Positions 1 to 11,189 of a stretch of DNA of 64,000 nt are shown one piece after another. This DNA comes from Phytophthora sp. 'mugwort' (lineage: Eukaryota; Oomycota; Peronosporomycetes; Peronosporales; Peronosporaceae). A program made the translations under genes and the position numbers. The stretch lies in NCBI GenBank assembly GCA_033558025.1, contig JAUCEF010000018.1, positions 3,472,001 through 3,536,000 of the forward strand. The letters run 5' to 3'. Within the stretch, counting starts at the first letter, position 1; each line of letters opens with the position of its first letter. The notes under the pieces were generated by a model. The model worked only from the letters and a program-made list of their open reading frames with translations, did not search any database and was not told the origin of the DNA.

Positions 1-748
1 TGCCCGCGTTCGGGTCCGGGCAGTCCCGCTTCATGTGGCCCATCTGGCCGCAGTTGAAGCACTTGCCCTTGAAACCGCCGTTCTTCCTTGAACCGAAGGC
101 CTTGCTGCCCTTGCCGCCCCTGAAGGTTTTCGCGCCTTTGAACTTACTGCTGTTCGCAGTAGCCTTTAGCGCGCGCTCAGTGCCTTCCTTCTTGTCGAGG
201 CGCTCGTCCTCCTTGAGTAGCTTCTCCTTCACCTCGATCAACGTGAAGTCTTTCACGTTCTCCACGATCGAGCAGATCAACTCGTACTCCGTGGGCAGAC
301 TGCTCAGCAGGATGACCAGCTGACGAGCCTCGTCCAGCGGTTCTCCGAGCGTCTGCAGACCCACGATGAGCTCGTCGAAGTCGTCCAGGTGCTTGGCCAT
401 GGTCACGCCGCCCTCCATCTTGAACTCGTGGAGGCGACGGGTCATCGTCACCCGGTTGTGCATGGTCGTCCGGTTGTAGAAGTCGCGCAACGTGTTCCAG
501 GCCATGATGGCCGACGTCGCCGAGCGGATCTTCGTGTGGTGCTCCACCGCCACACCTTGGGCGATGAGCCCGAGCGCCTTCATGTCATTGAGCAGCCACG
601 CCTCCGTCATCTCCGACGGGTCCTTCACCAACTGCACGTGCGCCAACAGCCCCTTCCTCGCCAGCGTCATCCGCATGGCGAACTCCCAGTGGAAGTAGTT
701 GTCGCTTCCCAGGATGACTTCAGCTTTCTTGGCGGACGTGGTGGTCAT
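1..748 (-). CDS. Copia retrotransposon gag, 3' end cut by window edge
   Basis: Nucleocapsid/capsid protein of a Ty1/Copia retrotransposon; it packages element RNA. The frame runs open from the ATG at 748 to the window edge, about 249 residues, with no stop. The N-terminus has the gag (UBN2-type) opening GSDNYFHWEFAMRMTL, followed by a helical region with LPTEYE, a lysine-rich linker, and a CCHC zinc knuckle CFNCGQMGHMKRDC close to the edge. Protease, integrase and reverse transcriptase should lie to the left, outside the window. The LTR at 793-1076 and a short leader lie just upstream. This is the only Copia gag here without internal breaks, so the element may be young. Family call is firm; activity cannot be judged from this part. 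Confidence 0.88.
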   Translation of the reverse strand, partial: MTTTSAKKAEVILGSDNYFHWEFAMRMTLARKGLLAHVQLVKDPSEMTEAWLLNDMKALGLIAQGVAVEHHTKIRSATSAIMAWNTLRDFYNRTTMHNRVTMTRRLHEFKMEGGVTMAKHLDDFDELIVGLQTLGEPLDEARQLVILLSSLPTEYELICSIVENVKDFTLIEVKEKLLKEDERLDKKEGTERALKATANSSKFKGAKTFRGGKGSKAFGSRKNGGFKGKCFNCGQMGHMKRDCPDPNAG

Positions 749-792
749 GGCGGTACTGAAGCTTGGTCTTGAGCGTCTTGCGGCTGTTAACC

Positions 793-1076
793 TGTTGAGA
801 TGCTCTTGTTGGTTTGAGGGCAAATGCCGAAGTGAGTTCTATTGTCTCCTTACTCTTGCTAACCTGCATCTACTTACCTTGTGTCCCAGGAGTAAATCGG
901 AATATCGACCAATCCGATCCATCCACGTGTTCTCAACTGCCCCCCCTTTTTCAGCACAACGCCATTGCGTGAGCTCGCATGCATTGCGTCATCGCTGCAT
1001 GTGCCCGCACGCATCGTGTCATCACTGCGCATGGGCATGACGTCACCGCTTCGCATATACGGCGCACACATCAACA
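793..1076 (-). repeat. 5' LTR of the left-edge Copia element
   Basis: Read on the minus strand, the 284-bp block begins TGTTGATGTG and ends CATCTCAACA, giving 5-bp inverted termini TGTTG/CAACA. It sits 45 bp upstream of the gag ATG. The bases right after it, GGTTAACAGCCGC, occupy the primer-binding position. The matching 3' LTR is outside the window, so the boundary rests on the termini and position only. Confidence 0.7.
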
Positions 1077-1083
1077 GTCAGAC

Positions 1084-3660
1084 AGCCCCCGGAGCCAATA
1101 TGAAGGCTCGAAAGGCAGGTCAAACAGCCGTCAATACGTTGAAGTCTGTGATCCACGACGAAGAACAGCGTCTCAGCCGCGATGGATAAACGGAGCTTGA
1201 AGCAAGACTATGCTGACGATGTCAGAAATCTGCAATATGACGACGAGGATGTTCCCCTGAGCGACGGGGTGAAGCTTGCCAATCGACCTCGACAGCATCG
1301 AGCGACAGGTACGAATAACAAATGCTGCATATTTAAGGAAGTTGAAGAAGCTAAAAGTTGCTACCGACTTGTGGGTCGTTAATGCAGGACCTGGGCACGC
1401 TATAACTCTAGCCAAAATGTGGTTTAAGGAGATGCGACCGAGCCAAGGACATCAGTTCACGTACAGTACTGAATGTACGTCACAGAGTTCACGAATCGGT
1501 TAATACAGCTAAGTGTTATCACTGCTAGAGGAAATATGAATCATATTACTCTTAGTGAAGTAGCATATGACCTCCAGTGCGATAGTAACTTGCTCAGTGC
1601 ATACTTTTTGGTAAAAGCAAGGATACCGGCACCCACATGCAATCCAAACAGGTGACTACCTGTTTTCTTTAGAAAAGGCTTCGAACTGCTATTTGCGGCA
1701 GTAGCAATAGGTGAAGTGTACTACTTGCCAAGTGCTAAAGCATTAAAGAAAGTGTCTTCACCGCGAGTCCCAGAAAGTATGAACACCTAATAAAGGAGTA
1801 TCACCTCCGACTTGGTCATGTAGGAAAAGATAGATTATTACGAATGACAAGCAACCTAAAGTATTTCAGGACGCTAAAGTTAGGTATCCTCAGTTGAAGG
1901 ACATCCCGTTCTTCTGCAATACATGCGCGAAAATGAAAGATCGCCGCATGTCCCATAGAAACATGGTAGGGACGAAGTCTAAAGAACCTCTTCACACTCT
2001 GCACATGGACTCAATAGGCAAACTAAAGGTTAAAGGCATGTATGGATCACTAGGATATTAATATTCATTAGGGATAGCGGATGACGCGACGGCATACAAA
2101 TGGTATGTCATTGTAAAAAGTCTAAAAAACATTCCAATGAAAATTAGGGACCTCCTGACGCAGTTAGCGGTTCAATTTTTATACAAAGTGACAATACTTC
2201 GGACCGACGGAGGATCGAAGTTCGTCAATAATGAGGTTGCGAAGTTGTGTGCTATAAAGGGAATTTTTTTCAAAAATCAAATGTCGAATCGCAAGTAGAT
2301 AATGGTAGTGCCGAAAGGGCACATCAAACTATGATAGCAAGGATACGACTTGCACTAAGAGGGGTTAGAATGGCTGCTAAGTGGTGGGCGGAAGACCTTC
2401 GCTACATGGTAGAGGTAACGAACCGCCTACCGATGGCGAGATTCGGCATGAAAAGGCCTTATGAAATGCTACAAGAAATCGAATGGTTTAGAATTACAGA
2501 TTTGGGGTTCGACGTGCTATGCATACTTGCCCAAATCTTAAAGAAAGGATCCAAAACTAGGCGACCGAGCAGTTGAATGCAAGCTGGTTGATATTGCTTC
2601 TGACTGGATACACATTGTTAGATGTGAAAAACAGTAAGTATCTCGTCGCACGAGATGTAAAATTTAACACAGTAGCAACCAACATAATGATCGAGAGATC
2701 CTTCCCAATGGAAGCCCGATCAAACACTTGGAAGAGAGTAAATTGATCTCAGATTTAGGCAAAAGGGCTAGGAAATCTGACTCAAATCAGATTGAAGTTG
2801 AAGCCGGCAGCTCAGATGTTTTTCAACCGACTCTACCAGCAGTGGGAGTAAGAAATAGACTCACTAGTGAGAATGTTAGGCGTTCAAAGGGGCGTCGAAC
2901 ACCAAATTCCCGCTTTGGCGGTTCATCATGAAGTTGAAGTCGACAGCCGTTACAGCGCATATCCCTATCCCTAAATCGACTAAAGAGGCCCGAACAGGGC
3001 CACATGCCGAGCAATGGGAGACAGCCATTCCACCAGAGTATGAAGCGCTCTTTAAGCAACAAGACGTGGACTCTGGTACCGCTGACACCAGGCAGGCGTG
3101 CATTAGGCTACCATTGGCTGTTTGATATTAAGTACAAAGCTGATGGAAGTGTTGATAGGTTTAAAGCTAGGCTTGTTGTTCAGGACAACACACAAACATA
3201 TGAAATTAAGTATAGAGAGGTCTTTCGCCAGTAGCTCGCTACGAGTCATTGCGCTTATTGCTAGCTCTAGCGATCTTATTAGGACTATATCTGCATCAGA
3301 TGGACGTCTCAACTGCGTCCTATACGGGCTACTACATGAGGATATCTACATGACGCAACCACTTGGTTTTCGTCGTGGTTCAGCTACATTGGTGTGCAAG
3401 CTTAGGAAAGTCTAAAGGATCTGAAATACGCGCCTATAATATGGTATTGCGTATTAAATGAATTTCTAAAATGACTAGTTTTTTTTTGCGGTGCAAGAAA
3501 GAATACTGCTTGTACCACAAAAAGTGGGAGATAAATGGCGTCTCGCACACGCTCATTATCTGCGTGTTTGTTGACGATCTGACGATGGCTGATCACATCT
3601 CAGCTCGATAGGTGATCTCAAAACAAAGTTGTCTGCCATATTTACAATGAAATATTTAAG
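1084..3660 (+). pseudogene. Decayed Copia gag-pol remnant
   Basis: Plus-strand Copia polyprotein broken into many frames. Pieces occur in the normal order: a protease-like patch DLWVVNAGPGH near 1370-1400, where the catalytic Asp position reads Asn; a pre-integrase patch EYHLRLGHVGKDRLL near 1800; integrase core fragments including RTDGGSKFVNNE near 2210 and NGSAERAHQTMIARIRLAL near 2300; then reverse transcriptase patches TWTLVPLTPGRRALGYHW near 3080 and a FVDDL-like palm patch near 3570. Stops and frameshifts separate every block, and no LTRs were found. It abuts the LTR of the left-edge Copia element. Identity as Copia (RVT_2 type) is solid; ends are approximate. Confidence 0.8.
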
Positions 3661-3669
3661 CGACATTCA

Positions 3670-4550
3670 TTACACTCCTCCAAGGCGTTGTGCATTTTGC
3701 TGCATCGGCTCAGTTACCCCAAGCGCCTCTACGACATGATGAAGCTCTTTGATCGCTCGACGGGGCAATTCGGTCGATGGATTCAGTGCACGGGTACGTG
3801 TACCGCAACTAGCACTTACAAATTCGGTATTAACAGCAATGTAGTATTGTATCTCTACAACAGATATGGGGACCTTATCTACTTTCATCGCCGTATCTAC
3901 TCCGAGCGCATCAAACAGTACGCCGCCGCTGTTCGCAGCAAGGGGCGCCAATGTCGAATGTATGTTGCTTCACCGAAGGCACCAAGGACGCTGCGTGCCG
4001 CCCGTCGTCGAGGTGCGGGACGAAGGAGAACTTGCAACAGCAGGTGTACTCTGGCCACAAGCGAGTGCATAGTCTGATTTACCAGGCTGTTGTCACGCCG
4101 AACGGCCTGACCATTCACGTCTGGTGGCCCATTGAACGTCATCGGCATGATATCTCACTCCTCTACGAAATCAAATTCATCGAATACATGGAAGAGCACC
4201 GAGAATTATTGTATGGTTATGCAATCTATGTCGACCTCCGTAGATGTGGGTAAGTTTATCTGTTCTGGCTTCAATAAAGCTGGGATATGTAGTTGTCAGT
4301 TATTCAACTCTACAATGGGCTCCCGCGCGAGGTAGTCGAATGGAGGTTTAAAGAGCTCAAAACGCTGTGGGCATTTATCGATTTTAGAAAGTTTCCACGT
4401 TTTCGGCTTAGCATTGTTGGCAAGTACGTTGCTATTAGCATGCACCGTCAAATTGTCACTGCTGCTACAAAAAAAAATACAAACAATCAGAGTAGTTTGC
4501 ACTTTAAACTAGCACCACCTAGTCTAGAGTCGTGCCTACAGCAATAAAGC
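3670..4550 (+). pseudogene. PIF/Harbinger transposase remnant
   Basis: Fragments match the DDE_Tnp_4 nuclease of PIF/Harbinger transposases. Seen in order: CCFTEGTKDAACRPS near 3960, in the place of the usual first catalytic DGT motif; VYSGHKRVHSLIYQAVVTP near 4045-4100; a GRxHD-like patch RHRHDISLL near 4140; and a C-terminal block VEWRFKELKTLWAFIDFRK with VGKYVA near 4340-4430. At least two frame changes split it. The convergent Myb-like fragment at 4571-5215 is the usual second Harbinger gene, which supports the call. The reading is dead as a protein. Confidence 0.78.
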
Positions 4551-4570
4551 CGTTTCATTTCTGACTAGCT

Positions 4571-5215
4571 TTACTTCTGAGCCTGAATAATTGCCAAAAT
4601 ACTCTCCGTCACTGCACGAACTAACTTGGACATGTTCTCACTCGCATCTTGACGCGCACGAGCTGCTTCGATCTTCAATGCGATCTTGAGCTCGCTGCAC
4701 CTCATTTTCCTCCCTAGCCGTCTTGTTATCCTCCATCTCCTTCTCCTAGAGGCTAATTAGCAGCTCTTTTAGCTAGGTTTCTTTTCTCTTCTTAGGTGGC
4801 TCGACTTCTTCGTCGCGCTCGCGGAGCGTTTCCATTGCCAGGCGCTTCGCATCCAGCGACGCTTCCTTCTCTTGATCACGTTTGCGAAGCTCGGCCTCGG
4901 CCTCCTTGGCAATCGCTACACGAGCAGCGTGATCGTCCAGCAGAGCTACTATCTCGTATAGAATTGTCATTTTTTCGTTCTCCTCCTCCGACACACCAGA
5001 CGGCGTCGCAGCTTCATCCGCATGCTCGCGGTGGGCCTTCTAAAGCTTGTCGAAGCGACCGCATGCAATCTTTCCGCTCAGTTTGTCTCGGGGAATGCTA
5101 TCGTCGGTGATAAGTGTCGCTACCAGCGCGTCCCACTTTGCGAGAATTCCGGTGTGAGTTGCACAAATGGACGATCTCCTCGCACCTGCCGGAGGAGAGG
5201 TAATTTTCTTCATCG
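4571..5215 (-). pseudogene. Myb/SANT-like Harbinger accessory protein remnant
   Basis: Minus-strand fragments of the Myb-like DNA-binding partner that accompanies PIF/Harbinger transposases. Visible: KWDALVATLITDDSIPRDKL near 5140 (trihelix-like), then a stop, then a charged coiled-coil tail beginning HADEAATPSGVSEEENEKM and rich in Arg/Glu/Lys down to 4773, and a last block RARQDASENMSKLVRAVTES ending at TAA 4571. It runs toward the transposase tail to tail. The frame is broken at least twice. A possible outer end reading GGGTCGTGTTT occurs near 5290, but I found no partner for it. Confidence 0.62.
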
Positions 5216-5364
5216 GTGAAGTTGCGGCGTTGACCTTATGTCATCTTGTAATGGATGGAGTACCGAGCTACCGAAACTAGTGTAGTGCACTAAGGGTCGT
5301 GTTTTTCAGAATCGATGGTTCTGAAGCGGAATATCTTCACTTCATCGACTTTGGGTCATTTTTT

Positions 5365-5447
5365 GGATTATCTAAGGAGCTCCCATTCTCGGAGCTCCCG
5401 TACAAAGACAGGCCGGACAGACGCGTGAGTAACTGATCACGTGATGG
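5365..5447 (+). repeat. MULE left terminal inverted repeat
   Basis: Starts GGATTATCTAAGGAGC and is nearly identical, inverted, to 7634-7718, with only scattered substitutions over about 68 bp of close match. Confidence 0.82.
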
Positions 5448-5962
5448 CGGCATGGGATCCGCTCCATGCCATTCGGACTCGTCAGCTTGGAGCAGTTCTT
5501 GAAAAGAGAGATTTCTAGTGGTATTAGCCAGGGTGTCAGGAATATTGTTCAGCTCAAATCCGGAATAATCGCGACGAGTGCTATTCACTCCGTATCCAGC
5601 TCGATGCAGGTGTGGTTGGGACCGAGTGCGGCGACCATGATGTAGTATTGCAATCTCTAGTACCCGGCCCGGCCGATCAACATTACGCACGGGAATGTTT
5701 ATCATAATGCTCCGGTAGCAGCTTCAACTCGCCATTGGATTAAATGATTGATATAAGGTCATGTAAGCATGGTCTGCCATGCACAAATCGGAATACCCCG
5801 TCACAAACACTACGATCAGGTTGGTGTACAACAATTTTGTACGCTTTCTTCATAAGCTCGTGGGTTTGGTCATTGCCCAAACACTGATGATCCTTACAAT
5901 CGTTGAGTATGTATCATCGTCACGAAATTGCATCAGTATCTCTCCGAGGTCTCTAGTAAGTG

Positions 5963-7317
5963 CTAGAGTGTAACTGAACCGTTCAAAACCCACAACGGGA
6001 GAAGCTTTTGAAAGACGGTGAGCAAGTCATCGTTGCAATTGTCGAGCCAGCTCTTCATTTTGGTATGGGTACCCTCCACCCCCGAGGTGCCCTGGCAGTC
6101 GAAATTGGTGAACTGATTGGTCCAGCACTTCACAAACTTGTTTTTATATGGCCACCACACTCGCTGTAAATACTCTCCCATGCTGCTGCTCATCTGTGAA
6201 AGTTTTGCGCTACGCTGAAAACAAATTCGTGCTCGGTTGACGCATCCGTCGAACATAACGATAAATCGATCGGTATGTACAGTATTTTTCACCCTTTCGT
6301 ACAAACGGCAGATTCTGCCACCATAAACTGACCAATTCTTTTCTGGGCCTGGACCAGCACATTAACGCCGAATATGCCACCGGCATAACAACTTTGAAGA
6401 TAAAGGGAATATATCTTGTTTGCGTTGGTGCACGCGAGATCGCGATCAATGAGAAAAACGCGCGGCGAAGGGACTGAGTTGGCGTCTAGAAGTGCTTTCA
6501 GTCTCGTGAGAGCCCACGTGAAGTCGGGTTCAGCCTCCCCTGATAGCCAAATCTGAGCTAGCGGGATTAACGTGTCATGCCAGTCAAAACAACAGCGTTG
6601 AACAGTGGCAGCTGATAGCGATTGGTCTTGTAGGTACAGTCTACCAACAAGAGATCCATGAATCACGGGCGAGAGCTGTGGTATACGGATGAGCCCACAG
6701 AAGATACCGGAGACGGTTTGTTGTTGGATCAACTTCGTATGCGTGGTGAAAACTATGTTTCTTCAGTTTTTCGAGAAGATCTTCGATACTAGTCGTTGTC
6801 GATAATTGCTTCGATCTCATCGCGCTCTTGGCGTTGGAAAATATCCTTAGCGATCACTAAAGTATCTGGATTTGTCATAATCATTGTTGCCATTATTTTC
6901 TGATTCGAAATTCCTGCCGCTGTCTGAACTGAGATAAGATCAGAAGCTGTATGGTTAGACCCGGCGGAGCATTGCACAGCTCGTTGTCGGTGCGCAGCGG
7001 GGACTCTCACGTCGAGTGAAGCAGGATGGTTGTGTGTCTGGCTACCATCTTTGGTGTAGACATTTTTCCAGGGCCCATTGGGGTTCGATGTGTCGACAGC
7101 GACGGTCTTGATGCGCATTCCGCACCCGATGCGTTTTGAGCGGCGAGCTCCGCGCTGACGGTCCTCTGGTTTTAACTTTCTTGTATTTTTCGGTCTTCCC
7201 TGCTTTGTCGCACTCGAACAGTCTAGCAACAATCTCGTTGTTATCGTTCGCTGCGGTTTTTCTTAGAGACGTTGTAGTTGTGAGCTCGTGTCCATGCGTG
7301 AAGAGCATCTTCCGCAA
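5963..7317 (-). pseudogene. MULE transposase remnant with FAR1-like N-terminus
   Basis: Minus-strand pieces in at least four frames. The N-terminal part (7317-6790) has a basic, FAR1-like DNA-binding stretch with CDKAGKTEKYKK, a Cys/Arg patch, and a W...HNHPAS motif typical of the family's zinc-binding region. The middle (6732-6289) carries the DDE nuclease region: FTWALTRLKALLD and the conserved VFLIDRDLACTNA, where IDRDLA holds a catalytic Asp. The C-terminal part (6304-5963) has CQGTSGVEGTHTKMKSWL and QKLLPLW. Stops and frameshifts separate the blocks, so it is dead. It lies fully inside the TIRs of the 5364-7719 element. Family membership is clear from the LIDRDLA block and HNH motif. Confidence 0.78.
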
Positions 7318-7633
7318 GTTTTTCCGATGGGTATTCCAATGGCGGCGTAGCTTTTATGAAATATGTGCCGGGTGCCGGTCTGTATACGCCTACCATCCTT
7401 TGCAGCTGAAATACGTGAAGAGAAACGTATACGTTAGCTAAGTAGAGATGTTCGGTTGAAAGCGCTAAAGAAAATGGACGGTAGCGGTGTGGGTGGCTCC
7501 TGATAAGCGCACATTGCGTACCGTTATGTATAAATATAAACTCCTTGTTCGCAGTCTAACCTTCTAAGCGCAATTTGCGTAGCATATTATATATAGGCTC
7601 CTCATTCGCAGAATTATCTTCTTTGACTTGAAG

Positions 7634-7718
7634 CGCCAGCACGTGGTCAGTTACCCACTCGTCTGTCCGGCCTGCCTTTGTACGGGAGCTACGAGAATGG
7701 GAGCTCCTTAGATGGTCC
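7634..7718 (-). repeat. MULE right terminal inverted repeat
   Basis: Read on the minus strand it starts GGACCATCTAAGGAGC and mirrors 5365-5447. Confidence 0.82.
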
Positions 7719-7727
7719 CTCATTTTT

Positions 7728-9300
7728 GTTCTCATTTACCTGCTCTGAGGAAAACGTGAATATGATGTCATTGTCATTTGCGATACATGTCTGTATGCAG
7801 TCTCCATTGCTATAGGTTAATTAATATTTACTTATAATACCAATAGGTATGAATAGACATCAATGGATTAATTTCACGGTACTGCGTGATCGCAAAATGT
7901 GAGCGTAACAGGACCTCCTTCTTGAGAAAGGTTTGTCATGGTCGCCCGAAGTCCCGTAGATGGAGAGAATGATAGCTTTGAACGATAGGTGCAGATTTAC
8001 TTTGCTTCGTAGTCTGTCCTAACTCGCGGCAATAGCCAAACGCCAGGTTACTGCTGACGTTGCTGTGAAGGATAAGAAACAGTTTCATGTAGATTAAATG
8101 CGCTAAAACTAGGCCTACGCGGTAAAATTTCCCTCGGACGCTATTCATTCAACGCTTGCAGCGACCAGCGATGAGCAAGGAGGTGCAGCTACTCGGGCGT
8201 CTACCATCCCTGTACCAGCTCAAGTGTCATTTCGAGCAGCAGCGGCACCAGCAGAGATATTTTATATACGGCTACATGTGTAAATAGCGGGCTGAAGGCG
8301 AAGGTCTTCTCGGACGGCGCATACACCAACGGAAAGTTCATTTGGAGCAGCGATCACGTTGCTAGCAATGACCGCCGTTTAACCCGTTTTCACCTCACAG
8401 GTCGCTTCGTCCTGGAATCAGCGAAACTCTGAAAGCGGTATTATTTCCTCGTTGTCTCTCGGACCGTAATATCCACTAATAATCAATGCTTTTCCAGAAA
8501 TATGAAGACAAATGTGCCACCTGCCCCTAAGCCGTGGACAAAGACCTGATGGCCGGGTCGATTTGGTTCCCAACGACATCACTCACGGCATACCTCAACG
8601 CTGACAGAGGCCGAAAATTAAACGCTGTCACCAATCCGTTTGCTCTCCCGCAACGATTGCTGCCAGTACACTACTCGCCTTGAAAGTGAAACTCATACCA
8701 AACAGATACTACCCAAGATGGGCACTCGAGCCGTCTTCCGTCAACCGAAGCCCCAAACCCTACTCTACCCGCGGCAAGCTCTTATCATCGCTGACCATTG
8801 AAAAAATCCCGTTGCCACTTCCGATATCAAACCGCCGGCAACCATCGCCACCAGCATTAGCACACTGTGAAGCTCGACCCTGAGAATAAGAACGCAAACC
8901 ACCTAATTTCGCATCGGCAAGGACAACAGCTACAAGCAGTGCTTCATTAAAATGCACGTTAAATCTATCACTCTAAAAACTAAAAGTCTTATTCCCAGCA
9001 TAAGTCGCAGATGCCCTAGCAATTGAAATAGTTGCCGTTTTCATGCGCCGAAGGGCACGCGATCATTTCATTAAGCTAAATGGATGACAAAGTGGCACAC
9101 TGAGGAGATCGTTATCTGAGTCAATTCGAGTACTATTCAAATATGTACATCATCTTAGTGTATCGAGACTTTAATTTTGTACATCCATGCCGGTGTTACA
9201 AGAATCCGTCCTGCTTGATGCCAAAACCAAACGTTTCCTGCACTCTCAGCGGCCAAGCTCGAATCGATAGGGGGCTACGCCCTCCGATAATAAATTGAAA
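7728..9300. other. No recognised gene
   Basis: About 1.6 kb without a gene I can name. There is a short coding-like patch on the plus strand at 8283-8430 (KVFSDGAYTNGKFIWSSDH) that ends at a stop, and further plus-strand phrases to 8960 in changing frames. The region could hold a decayed gene or element. Sequence from about 8960 onward is AT-rich with nothing evident. Confidence 0.4.
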
Positions 9301-10240
9301 TAAAGTGCAGGCACTAGGAGAAATAAAGTATGGCGCTTGGAAGAAGAAAACAAAATTAAGCTCTTGTGATCAATGGGATTGTATTACCGTTTATCTTCAC
9401 CTCACCCTCGGGAATGCCCACGGGGCATACACTACCTTGGCAACGGATCTCGGCCTCCAGAAGCGTCTGTTCATCTTGAGGAACAGGATTGCCTCGAGAT
9501 GCACTGGAAGCATCCCGTGTCGATGGTGAGAAAGCGTCTGATTTGCAACGCTGAAAAGCCATTCAATAATGATAGAAGTTCGAGAGATGACACGTACCTT
9601 TCAAAACTGCTTCCGCACGGCCCTCCACTTCTTCCTCGCCGAACGTACCTTGTCTACGAAGCCTTGGGAACAACCGTTGCTCGTTCTCGAACTACATGTA
9701 CGTGGTTCATCCATGCTGTCTCGAACGAGTGCATCAGCAGCAGCGGATCCTCTGTTAACTCGTCAGTGTTGCTTGTCAACGCCGACACAGCCCCTTCAAA
9801 CTCAGGGTCCTCGACAGTGCGATCATCGACGTCGAGATGCTGGCTGCTTCTTGACGGGAGCGTCTAATTGGTCACGCATGTCGCAACGCGTCTCGCGGTT
9901 CTTTTGCCACGTACATGGTCGCGGACTGAAAGTCGCCCAACATTGAGCAGGCTTCTTGTCTTCGCGTTGCAACTAACGACACAATGCGCCATCACTCAGA
10001 CCAAGAGCAAACCTCAAATTGAACTAGCGCTAAATCATAGTGTAAGTCGAGCTCCATTTTGCCGCTTGGTGAAGCACAGGACGCAAATTTGTCGTTTTAC
10101 AGTAACAAGAAAAGCGAGACCAAAATGAAGAAATGGAGAATTACAAGTGTACATCGCAATTTACCGAAGATGGGCAAACCTCGCAGCTTTAAATCAGCCG
10201 TTTTGGCTGGTCTAGTTGGGGATCGTAGTCGGACAGGAAC
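9300..10240. other. Unassigned region, possible decayed ORFs
   Basis: Minus-strand reading shows one run of about 65 codons near 9660-9865 (EDPEFEGAVSALTSNTD within it), but neighbouring frames are broken and no family is recognised. It may be the C-terminal half of the adjacent hAT relic, which is also minus-strand, but no hAT motif is visible. Confidence 0.3.
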
Positions 10241-11045
10241 AGGTTTACCGCTGAATTGAGGCGATGTTTAGCGCATCCAATGAATAGAACTTATGCAAAT
10301 TGGATCGGCGACGATAAAGACGATGCTGCACATATCCCGTGATATAAAGACACAATAGCTTTGAGAGAAGAGACATGACGCTTTGCCATGTGGTTCTCGG
10401 CTTCTCCATTCACAAGAGGGCTAGCATCTTCTCAGCGCGCTGCTCGTGGCGAACGCTCAGAAAACGGCTTCATTATGCTCCGAATGAAAGGCGCGCTTGT
10501 CAACAATGATATCAAATTGGGCAGGTAGGAGGTCGCCGATATAAGTATCGGCCTCCTCGGTGAGCAAGGCCGCGTACTTCAGCAGCGTTTCGGTGGAAAG
10601 TTGCTTCATGATGGTCTATTTGCCGACACCGTGGAAAATACCATCATTCGGTGGGATCTTCGTAGAACGAAAGTGAAAATTTGCACTGCGAAACGAAGTA
10701 CATCCAGCCGTACACGGTCTGGCTCTTCTGGTCGATGACGATCACGAGTGTACCACAGCCGAACCTGCTGCTCGTCGTCGTGACGACGTAGTCAGAGTGA
10801 TGCTTCAACACGTTGTTGAACAGGTTGGTCTAGACAGTCTTCCGGTCTTGCTTGCGAACACTGGCAGCGAAAGTGTTCGATGGTCTCGTCTGGCGCTTAG
10901 AGCCCTGGCATCGTGCCACACTGGCGGCGAAAGTGCTTCCTGGGTACATCTTGGGCTTCGAGTACCGGCGTGAAGAAGTAGGATCCTACCTGTTTGGTTT
11001 TGATGGGGTCATGCTTAAAGCGAGAATGATATAATTTAGGCATAT
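10240..11045 (-). pseudogene. BED-finger hAT-like transposase remnant
   Basis: Minus-strand fragments: an N-terminal KTKQVGSYFFTPVLE patch with KHFRRQCGTM (about 11000-10910), where Cys residues of a BED zinc finger are visible; TNLFNNVLKHHSDYV near 10820, the helix and His part of the finger; VYGWMYFVSQCKFSLSF near 10710; and VLFIGCAKHRLNSAVN near 10290, matching the conserved GCASHRxNLAV block of oomycete hAT transposases. Many stops. The same family occurs in plus orientation at 58160-59540, where the blocks are better preserved. Confidence 0.68.
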
Positions 11046-11189
11046 GACACACTACAAGACCTTGCTCGGCAACCACCCAAACCGAAAACGTATTTACGTA
11101 AATTTGGTGGCTATGGAGGGTGGTGGTGGACAACATAAACAATCGCTGTAAAAGCAAATATCGGTTAAAACCGGTTGGTTACATGGTGA

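Larger units (their letters stand above)
5364..7719 (-). mobile_element. MULE (Mutator-like) element with long TIRs
   Basis: A 2.36-kb element bounded by inverted repeats of about 80 bp (5365-5447 and 7634-7718) that share the core ATCTAAGGAGCTCCCATTC. The bases outside the two ends repeat TCATTTTT directly (5356-5363 and 7720-7727), fitting the 8-10 bp target duplication of Mutator elements. Inside is a broken MULE transposase on the minus strand. Confidence 0.8.
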
